Below, in pieces: positions 19,301 to 26,580 of a DNA stretch of 26,580 nt; within the stretch, counting starts at the first letter, position 1; each line of letters opens with the position of its first letter. The DNA comes from Bimuria novae-zelandiae CBS 107.79 (lineage: Eukaryota; Ascomycota; Dothideomycetes; Pleosporales; Didymosphaeriaceae): the NCBI GenBank assembly GCA_010015655.1, contig ML976756.1:1-26580 (forward strand). Reading direction: 5' to 3'. Below the pieces are notes generated by a model, which saw nothing but the letters and a program-made list of their open reading frames with translations, ran no database searches and had not been told where the DNA came from. The translations under genes and the position numbers were made by a program.

Positions 19301-22300
19301 GTCCGAGTATGATGATGAAGGTGCATATGGTCACATCTCGCTTGGACGTTCTTTTGCTCTGGAAATGGGCTCGGTGATACCGACGACAGACCAACGTTTA
19401 GGCGCTATCGAGCGCCAAGGCATAAACATAAACACTGTCTCGGACTTCATCGCGCAATATACTACACGACAGGAGTACAAATTTGTCGACGGTCAAAATG
19501 AGCAGGATGATGAGTGGTTGAAGCTGGACGGGTCCGATCAGGCACGGACTGCCTTCCGACGTAGGATCGACGACGCAACAAAACTGCTCGTAGATCTCGA
19601 AAGCCGGACCCTGAACAACAACCACGTTACCATCGCTGAGCTTCGAGACATCCTTCGACGAGCATCTGCACTACTTTGCCGTGTGAAAAGCGATCAATCG
19701 CCCATTGTTCATCACTTGGTAGGCATTCCCTTCTCCGTCTTTACAAAACAGTCGATGAAGCTAGGCATATCTCTGTGGATGAGTGTGATCAAGGAGAACC
19801 CTCGAATGGAATCTCGTATCCTTGTGTCAATAGCAGAATGCTGGGAGAACACTGTTCATAAACGCAAAGGCATTTTCAGTCCCTCTCTAAGGTTTGTGCG
19901 CCCTTGTGGTCTTTCTTGCTCTTTACACTAATGTAAGAAGGCACGCCGACCCTTTCTACGGCAAGCAGGAGTTCGCTCCAACAGACAAGCCACATCTTGC
20001 CAAACAACAGCAGCACATCTATAACATTATTGCTCCCCATTACCGGCTTCTTCAATTCCTCTCTAGCCATTTCAATGCCACGCGTCTTGGAAACCCTGAC
20101 GTAGAGCTGGTCTACAACAGACTCATGCATGTCACGCTCGACGCTCTCAGCTCCGGATGTCCGCAGCCGCTTGCCAGAGAAGCATATTTCCACGTCATTC
20201 TCCTCGGCCTTCGTATTGTACGCCAATGCACGACTCTTCCCTCCGCTATCAAATGGCGCCTAAAAGATCGTATACTAAGCGCAGGATTGGCGTGGTTTGC
20301 CAAAGCACCAGAGTAAGCCCTCGTTCTTCGCGTGAAGGTACTTGGCTAATAATTCAGGTGGTCTTTCGGTGGAAATCGTCTTCAGATCAAAGCTGAGACT
20401 CATGTTCTGGCTGATATTCAAGCTTACCTTGATATCATCGGTAAATCAGGCAATGCGACTGGAGGATCGTTGAAATCTCTTCAAGGGAAACAGGATCTTC
20501 TATCATTGCTTATTTCGAACGAACAGACACGATTAATGGTCTGGCTTTTCCCGCTCGATTATGGCAAGAAGCACCACTTCGCTTCCGGTCAGCACAGCAA
20601 GACGCTCGCTGATGTAAGTCTTCAACGCAGAACAAGTGAATCCGGTCTTACTAACCAGCAGGCTGCTGTCGCTTCATACCTCAAGACCGCTTGGGACGAG
20701 AACCCAGCTATTGCTGTGCATCTTCCCAAACGCCTCCAAAACCAGCGTCTCAATACCGAAGTACGATTTCAAGTACTCAATTTTCCGCAACGCGTTCTCC
20801 ACGAACCTGACGCTCTTGAAATTTTACTGGGTAGGCAACTGCCTAGCGACGTCACCTTCCAACTCAAAGTAGGTGCATCTCATATCGCTATGTTTTGTCT
20901 CGGCTAAATTTAGGTAGTATCTCATGTACTGGGCATCGTTGAATCCCATCAGCGCAGTAACGTACTTCTTACCGGCTTATGGTAACCATCCTTTCGTCAT
21001 TCAATACGCGATGAGGGCGCTTGAGAGCCATTCCGTCGATGTGACTTTCTTCTATGTCTCCCAGATCGTACAGGCACTCCGCTATGATGTGCTTGGCTAT
21101 GTTGAGAGATACATCATTGAGACGGCAAAATTGTCGCAGCTATTCGCCCATCAGATCATCTGGAATATCAAAGCGAATGCTTACAAAGACGAACATTCGC
21201 AGGTGGTATGTAAGCACTCGGTGATTTCATGAGCTTTGACTGATTTGGTGCAGCCTGATCCGGCAAAGCCTACGTTGGACAAAGTAATGTCTAGCCTGGA
21301 GTCCAGTTTTAGTGACGCCGACCGAGCATTTTATGAGCGCGAGTTTGCCTTTTTTGGTAAGGTCACAGGCATCTCTGGTACACTCAGGAAGATCCTGGAC
21401 AGACCCAAAGAGGAGAAGAAGCAGATGATTGAAGAAGAGCTCCGCAAGATAGTGGTTGATGTTGGGGTGTATTTGCCCAGCAATCCCGACGGTGAGGTAG
21501 TCGGCATCGATCGCAAGTCCGGAAAGCCTTTGCAATCTCATGCAAAGACTCCTTTCATGGCTACATTCCGCATCCGTAAAACCAAGGCAGATGCTTTGGA
21601 GGAAGCAGACCGAGACGAGCCCGCTAGCAGCGCGTCGTCAGCCAAGCAGAACTCGTACGAAGTCTGGCTATCCGCCATCTTCAAAGTCGGTGACGACTGC
21701 CGACAAGACGTTTTGGCGCTGCAGATGATCGCTGCCTTCCGTGGTATCTTCAACAATGTCGGCCTAGATGTTTGGGTCTTTCCGTACCGCGTGACTGCCA
21801 CCGCGCCCGGCTGCGGAGTCATTGACGTGCTGCCTAATTCCATATCTCGCGACATGCTCGGTCGCGAAGCGGTCAATCGTCTTGACGACTACTTTGTCAG
21901 CAAGTACGGCAACGAAGATTCAATCCGGTTCCAAGAAGCGCGCAGCAATTTCGTGAAGAGCATGGCAGCCTACAGCGTCATCTCCTTCCTGTTGCAGTTC
22001 AAAGATCGCCACAATGGAAACATCATGATAGACGATGCAGGCCACATCATCCACATCGATTTCGGGTTCTGCTTCGACATCGCACCCGGTGGTGTCAAGT
22101 TCGAGCGCGCGCCCTTCAAGCTTACTGGCGAGATGATTGCTGTCATGGGTGGCAGCCAGACGTCGCAGCCATTCCGCTGGTTCGAGGAGCTCACTATCAA
22201 AGCTTTCCTGGCGAGCAGGCAGCATTGCGATCATCTGTGCCATATTGTCGAGGTCATGCTGGACAGTGGATTGCCGTGCTTTAAGCCGGAGACGATCCAG

Positions 22301-22444
22301 AATTTCAGGGATCGATTCGTGTTGGAGAGGAGCGAGCGGGAGGCGGCGGATTATATGCGTGAGTTGATTCGGAAGAGCGCGAGTAGTTATAGTACGGGTG
22401 GATATGATCGGTTCCAGCTAATCACGAACGGCATTCCTTTCTAG
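16383..22444 (+). CDS. STT4: Phosphatidylinositol 4-kinase alpha, type III, 6 exons
   Basis: Exons are 16383-19891, 19938-20312, 20358-20613, 20662-20868, 20918-21205 and 21254-22444; introns are 46, 45, 48, 49 and 48 bp. The product is 1941 aa, close to yeast Stt4 (1900). An in-frame TGA at 16359 precedes the ATG. The first about 1150 residues are the helical-repeat N-terminus that binds partner proteins. Exons 2-5 carry the helical PIK accessory domain (YFHVILLGLRIVRQ, YLMYWASLNPISAVTYFLP). Exon 6 carries the PI3/4-kinase catalytic domain: KVGDDCRQDVLALQMIAAFR (nucleotide-binding side), the catalytic loop FKDRHNGN (Asp at about residue 1796), HIDFGF (metal-binding Asp at about 1814) and a C-terminus ending DRFQLITNGIPF. 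It makes PI4P at the plasma membrane, for wall integrity and lipid homeostasis. The gene is intact. Confidence 0.96.
20614..20661 (+). other. STT4 intron 3, length a multiple of three and without stop codons
   Basis: It begins GTAAGT and ends ACTAACCAGCAG, with two AGs three bases apart (20658 and 20661). The sequence stays open in the gene's frame, so unspliced or alternatively spliced RNA would still be translated, adding 16 residues or 1 residue. Removal is inferred because flanking residues join well to the family and the splice signals are strong. Confidence 0.7.
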
Positions 22445-23544
22445 GTAGGCTAATGCTGGAGAGGGAAGTCGTTGCAGCACGTTGAGTCATGTATTGTTCA
22501 AGAGAGGATTCGGTGTACTGGTATAGATAGACCATTGTAGCATACTCTATCTACACTTGACTATCGCTTTACTATCCTGTGCAAATGTGACGGAACAAAA
22601 GCCCACGGCTAACAACTCACACATGTTCGTGAGCGGTCGTTTGGTCGGGACTGCTTCTGCGGCACGCCCGCTAAGCTTTAGCTTTTTAAAATTGTTCAGT
22701 TCTTAATAATTATAGCGTTCCTTTACTATGTTATGTATGCCGTGGCTTGCCAAGGCCGCGATGGCGCCAAGATCGATGAACAAAAAGGTCCACGATGTCC
22801 GCTAAGGGCCTGCCTGGTTTCGTTCTCCGATAGGAATCGCCGGTAGGGAGCTTGGCGGCGCCTAGTGTGACAGGGGTAAAGTACAATGGGTGGAAAAAAG
22901 TGGACTATCGCTCACGTGAACTGCCAAGGCGCTAGTTATCTTATCGATAAGGGCACCTGGTCCGTGCCTCAGCTCCAAACTGAACACCAGGACTCTATCA
23001 CCACCTCGTATATAGCGATTTTTTTCGCTAACAACACCTATTATGCCACCTTAACGCACTAGCGGCCGCCCGAACAACTTTCGCAACCTTACAGAGGCTT
23101 AGAAAGGTGCTATTATAGCCCTACGTAAGCTCTTAAATACTAAATACGCCTATTGTCCGATTACATGGCCCTTTACACACACGAAGGTAGCTGGCGCAAC
23201 CCTACACAAAGAGACTTTGCCAGCAGTCCGGTTCATCCGCACGATTCCGGGCGGGACAAAGGGCGACTCTCCTTACTCAACAGAAATAGATTAGCGTCTT
23301 AACGTGAGACGTAAGGATAAAAGAGCCTTACATTCTTGCAAAGACACAACACAAGAATCAATTACTTTTCCATCTCATCAAAAACACCCTTTAATCTAAC
23401 AAGTATATTTAAAAGGTATATAGCGCTCTAGCTAATAAATACGCCCTTTCGTATTACTTACTTTCTTTTAGCCTTATAATCTGCGCTACTACGTCTACTA
23501 ATACTACTATTTATAGTCTAAAACACTTATATTTAGTATAAGTA
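22445..23544. other. 3' flank of STT4 and start of the second repeat block
   Basis: The first about 230 bases should hold the STT4 3' UTR. From about 22.68 kb composition becomes patchy. A 12-bp perfect palindrome, CTTATCGATAAG, lies at 22940-22951. Two short unexplained open frames occur: 22886-23062 (ATG start) and 23103-23291 (no ATG). From about 23.37 kb the sequence is AT-rich and full of stops and grades into the DDE transposase remnant. No intact gene was found. Confidence 0.5.
22886..23062 (+). other. Short open frame of 58 codons, unidentified
   Basis: It begins MGGKKWTIAHVNCQGASYLI and continues DKGTWSVPQLQTEH. The composition looks protein-like and the W...GTWSVPQL pattern recalls short helix-turn-helix/SANT-like segments, but I cannot assign a family. 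It could be the N-terminal scrap of a broken gene or transposon. The open stretch 23103-23291 in another frame (KGAIIALRKLLNTKYAYCPI) might belong to the same former gene. Confidence 0.2.
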
Positions 23545-23993
23545 GTAGAGGAGGAGGAGGATTATAAAAAGACACTTAAGCGCGTACGTAAAGCTAATAA
23601 AAAGGCTTATAAATTAATTAATAATAAGAGGGCTTATATAAATATTACTAGCACCTAAAAGGAGCGCGCTTTTAGTAAAATTAACTATAATATTTTTTAT
23701 TATAATAAGGCTACTAAGGCTACTAATTAAGCTACTAGCAAGAAAGGAAAAGCCCTTTAAGCTAGTTATAAAAACCCTATTACTCCTAATAAGTTCTTTA
23801 AATACAAGGACTTTGTATATAAAAGTAAAAAGAGTATAAATAAGATCTAGTACGCTAAACAGGTGCTTAATAACGTTATTTTTCCCTATTATAAAGCTAT
23901 ACGCGCTAATAACCTTTATACTTAAATATTTTTAGTATAAGATAACGTCTACTTTTATAGCCTAGGGCTCTAATATTACGTACTTAAAATTTA
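23545..23993 (+). pseudogene. Tc1/mariner-type DDE transposase fragment, RIP-eroded
   Basis: One frame runs from an acidic then basic stretch (VVEEEEDYKKTLKRVRKANK) through ASYKNPITPNKFFKYKDFV and KSINKI to YAKQVLNNVIFPYYKAIRAN, then FLVQDNVYFYSL near 23930-23960. The last block matches the DDE_3 pattern of Tc1/mariner transposases (h-h-x-D-N-x-x-x-H) holding the second catalytic Asp; the usual His is Tyr here, another C-to-T change. Several stops replace Trp/Gln. The frame stops being recognisable at about 24000, directly before the retroelement repeat at 24026, so the C-terminal third is missing. Confidence 0.65.
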
Positions 23994-24025
23994 AAAAAAA
24001 GGATATACGCTTTGCTCTACACTCC

Positions 24026-24164
24026 TCTATACAACCTCACTTGCCATTGCTAGTAGTGGTGTTGAGTAACGCTTTGATTGGCGGCGTAGGCTCTCACGTG
24101 CGGAGTAAGAGGGAATGTAGAGGTATGCTCCCGCTTGTTTCCTCTGCTTAGCAGCGTGTTGGCC
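24026..24164 (-). repeat. Direct repeat copy B2 (outer) of the tyrosine-recombinase element
   Basis: 139 bp identical to 24396-24534 except 13 positions, no gaps, constant offset 370. This copy has C or G at every differing site and so looks closest to the ancestor. Its left edge meets the truncated DDE transposase and is the inferred element boundary. Confidence 0.88.
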
Positions 24165-24395
24165 CAATCGCAGACTATGTAGAAAGCAAATATAACTAAC
24201 TATATATCTATTAATTGTTAAACGCCAGGTACTAAGGGAGGAGGGAGGGTGAAATTTGCGCAGTATTCGTACGAATTCCTATAGTAGTAATAAGGTAGTA
24301 GGTAGATGGGGGCATCGTCCGAATGCATCGCTTCTTTATAATACTGCACTTCTTTGTGTAGTGCTTGGCGGCTCGATCGAGTATAGAACCTTTTA
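24165..24395. other. Spacer between the direct repeats (candidate A2 segment)
   Basis: 231 bp without coding potential. In split-direct-repeat retroelements this segment (A2) is a second copy of the element's 5' terminal repeat (A1). That can be tested only with sequence to the right of this window. It has a G-rich patch (24236-24250, GGGAGGAGGGAGGG). Confidence 0.5.
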
Positions 24396-24534
24396 TCTAT
24401 ACAACCTTACTTGCTATTACTAGTAGTAGTGTTAAGTAACGCTTTAATTAGCGGCGTAGGCTCTCACGTGCGGAGTAAGAGGGAATATAGAGGTATACTT
24501 TCGCTTATTTCCTCTGCTTAGCAGCGTATTGGCC
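24396..24534 (-). repeat. Direct repeat copy B1 (inner) of the tyrosine-recombinase element
   Basis: Gap-free partner of 24026-24164. All 13 differences put T or A in this copy where the other has C or G, and 11 are CpA-to-TpA or its complement. It lies 20 bp beyond the recombinase stop codon. Confidence 0.88.
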
Positions 24535-24553
24535 ACTCCTACGCTATTTATTG

Positions 24554-25612
24554 TTATTGTTTTAGGTTTAGGTTAAGTGGTAAGGTCTGGCCTGTAAGGA
24601 ACTATTTTTGTAGGGCGAATAGCTAATATAGGTTAGTCTTATAGTAGCGTCTTACTGCGTCCGAGGACTATCTGCCTAAGGCCTATATCTATTCTATAGT
24701 AAGGTGTTAATCGTAGGCGTGTTGGGCCGCCCCTTTGCGAAAGCTATAGCCTGTGTAGCCTAGAGCACTTCTACCGCATCTCTAAAGGTGGGCTAATAGT
24801 AGCTATAGCACTCTTGCACGTGTAAAGGCTCCGTTATAGAAGTAAAAGAGTGGCTAATCGTCCTCTAGCTAGCTCCGTGACAGAAAATGGCCCTAGCCCC
24901 GTTACGGGAAGTAATTTTAGTCCTATTACGGGAAAGAGTCCTGTTGTAGGAGGTTCGCTATATACTGGCTTAGGCAGGTAGCGTCGTACGATGCTGCAAT
25001 AACTATATTTACGCCTTTGTTATTAAGGTCTATCTTGCTCCGTGGAAGATATAAAATAAAGTGGTCTCTTATTGCCAAGCCTGTTACGCAGCGGCGGGTA
25101 AGATTTTCTGTGTAGAAATGTCTTATATCTTTAAGATCTAAATCTTTATAGGTAAATTTACCTATTCTTAGAAAGCCCGCAAAGGCTAGTAAGAACGCTA
25201 CGTTTAGATTAACTATATCTACTAGGTGCTCTCCGCTAAATACTCTCTTTAAGAGTATATTAATTAGCGTGTCTCTCGTGATTAGTACTTAATTATGTCT
25301 TAACTTCTTTAGAAATAGGTTCTTTACGCCTTGTATAAGCCTTTGGACATGACTACTGTCGAATACATCGACCAGGAGGTCGAGATCTATATAGACTAAT
25401 TACAAAGCTACGACGTAGCTCTAGATTATTATGCTATTAATTTAGCCTTATAGCGGGAGGTTACTATCGTTTGCCTATTCTACTATCTAATAACCAAGGC
25501 TAGTGCGCGTTACTAACTATTTTAGGAGATTATTTAGCGCACAGAACTACTTATAAGACTTAGCCGCTAAGCTATAGTTCTGTCTTATATTGGGCTTAAG
25601 GCCTGCCCATAG
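24554..25612 (-). pseudogene. Tyrosine recombinase (phage-integrase family) of the retroelement
   Basis: About 353 codons in one frame with many RIP-type stops. The N-terminal, SAM-like part reads LWAGLKPNIRQNYSLAAKSY (25610-25550). The core-domain entry is FLLAFAGFLRIGKFTYKDLDL near 25190, giving the first catalytic Arg. After RRCVTGLAIRDHFILYLPRSK and KGVNIVIAAS comes GYSFRKGAAQHAY near 24740, matching the H-x-x-R box with His changed to Tyr, a C-to-T change. Next is LGR-stop-SSDA, the LGRW..D box with Trp turned into TAG. The nucleophile Tyr is in RRYYKT near 24640. In a live element it joins a circular cDNA to the genome without target duplication. The frame is -1 relative to the RNase H reading upstream. 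Confidence 0.85.
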
Positions 25613-25739
25613 CAGCTTAGCGTATAGATAAGACTTAGTTACTAATTATATAAGCTTAATAAACTCTAGGGGCGGTTTGATGGGAAGGGCATCTACTAGT
25701 TTTTAGTAAAGTTAGCTATAAGGGGCTAGTTAAATCGTA

Positions 25740-26580
25740 ATAAGGTATTAGTAAGAGCATTATCCTGCGTTAAGATCTATTGTAAGTATAGGGTAACGTC
25801 TATTGCCGCAGCTTGTATAAGAATTTCGCGGAGGTAATCCATAGAGGCCTGTCCTTAGGTGGTTCCATCCTTTAGGCCGGTCTCTACTATTATGTTATCT
25901 ATATAGATAATTACCGTGCTATGCGCCTAGTTTGCGCCCTAGAGCTTAAAGGCTAGCTTAATTACGCGAATCTCTAGTGCGTTTATCTAGAGACTTTATT
26001 CGTCTCGCTTAAGTTTATATAAGAAGGCGTGCTATTGCGGCACCTTCTTTAAATAGGACTACTAGTCCCCCTGTGCGGGGTTGCCCGTGTACTAAAAGGC
26101 GCCTATTGCTTTATTTAATGCGTTAGTAAAGAGATAATAGACAGGGCGGCTAGCATCGTCGAATAGCTATATTCTATTAAACTATAGTAGCAGGTCTCTC
26201 TACTAGGTTAGGTCTTTAGTTACACCTTTAGTAAGTGGGCGGAAGCTTCTAGGCTTCGCGAATATAGCTATGTAATCCTATAATTATCTTAAGAACGTAC
26301 GTCCTAGCGTGACAACTTGGCTGTAGAAGCTAAGGAATCTAGCTATCTTATAGGCTTATAGCTATGTAAGTCTGTTATTAGCGAGCGCCGTTAAGACTAG
26401 CCAAATTACCTTATTAAGTTTTCTTTTTAGAAGGCAAGCTATTATAGAGATCGTATTAATCTTAACTCCTAAGCCCTTTATAGTAGTGCCTGCGGCGTCT
26501 TTAGTACTATTACGGCGTAAGCCTAGCACGTTAGTAATTACGTTATAGTCTTTATTAATTAATTAAAGTACTTCCTCCGC
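25740..26580 (-). pseudogene. RT C-terminal connection and RNase H of the retroelement
   Basis: From the right edge the minus strand reads KGLGVKINTISIIACLLKRK, then LANNRLT, then KIARFLSFYSQVVTLGRTFL and IFAKPRSFRPLTKGVTKDLT, the thumb/connection region of DIRS-like reverse transcriptases. It continues into LFDDASRPV (RNase H entry, D-A-S), the YTGNPAQGD block, INALEIRVIKLAF (catalytic Glu region), STVIIYIDNIIVETG (catalytic Asp) and DNALTNTLLR (final Asp region). More than ten stops replace Trp/Gln. The polymerase motifs themselves lie beyond the window. Confidence 0.8.

Larger units (their letters stand above)
24026..26580 (-). mobile_element. Tyrosine-recombinase retrotransposon (PAT/Ngaro-like), 3' part
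   Basis: The minus strand reads RT connection, RNase H, then a tyrosine recombinase, then two 139-bp direct repeats with 231 bp between them. The domain order and use of a tyrosine recombinase instead of a DDE integrase define the DIRS/Ngaro order. Direct rather than inverted repeats at the 3' end point to the PAT/Ngaro layout A1-genes-B1-A2-B2, with B1 at 24396-24534, A2 at 24165-24395 and B2 at 24026-24164. A1, gag and most of RT would lie beyond the right edge. All frames are broken by RIP-type stops. Confidence 0.75.

Noticed and set aside
24026..24534. The 139-bp direct repeats as LTRs of a tiny LTR element or solo LTRs
   Set aside because: They lack TG...CA ends and a flanking duplication. 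Their position right after a tyrosine recombinase gene fits the split direct repeats of PAT/Ngaro elements better.
1..26580. tRNA, rRNA, CRISPR arrays, or a biosynthetic or defence gene cluster
   Set aside because: None was seen. The host genes are unrelated housekeeping or surface genes and every repeat found belongs to a transposon, a minisatellite or a coding hexamer run.

Overview
The window is nuclear DNA of a filamentous ascomycete, most likely a dothideomycete. Reasons: short introns (45-127 bp) with GT-AG ends and CTAAC-like branch sites, fungal-type STT4 and proteasome alpha-7 genes, and transposons eroded by C-to-T changes mostly in CpA context, the mark of repeat-induced point mutation (RIP). 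The species cannot be named from the sequence.

Layout. (1) 1-10.9 kb is a nested transposon block. It begins with a RIP-eroded hAT transposase (about 30-2673) whose element seems to end near 2939. A complete but dead Ty1/copia retrotransposon follows (3248-9064, two 242-bp LTRs, 5-bp target duplication AATAT). It sits inside, or at the edge of, a second hAT element whose transposase resumes right after the 3' LTR and runs to about 10.5 kb. That second hAT has an unmutated 900-bp core between eroded flanks and a cluster of TACGG/CCGTA repeats at its right end. (2) 11.5-22.4 kb is an island of four intact host genes: a secreted-ectodomain, single-pass cysteine-rich membrane protein (minus), a histidine-phosphatase/phosphoglycerate-mutase-like protein (minus, 2 exons), the 20S proteasome subunit alpha-7/PRE10 (minus, 5 exons, the first being only the ATG) and phosphatidylinositol 4-kinase STT4 (plus, 6 exons, 1941 aa). 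PRE10 and STT4 diverge from a 433-bp intergenic region. (3) 22.7-26.6 kb is a second transposon block: a Tc1/mariner-type DDE remnant (about 23.55-24.0 kb), then, on the minus strand and running off the right edge, a tyrosine-recombinase retrotransposon (RT/RNase H, then recombinase) whose 3' end carries a pair of 139-bp direct repeats, as expected of PAT/Ngaro-type elements.

The host genes share no evident pathway beyond housekeeping: PI4P synthesis at the plasma membrane, protein degradation, a phosphatase-like enzyme, and a putative cell-surface sensor or anchor. The most unusual material is the tyrosine-recombinase retroelement, the sharp RIP mosaic within the second hAT element, and some gene-structure oddities (a start codon alone on its exon, an intron that can be read through, a G-rich 8-bp tandem repeat next to a start codon). 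No new multi-gene system was found. Exon boundaries come from splice motifs and family conservation, not transcripts.
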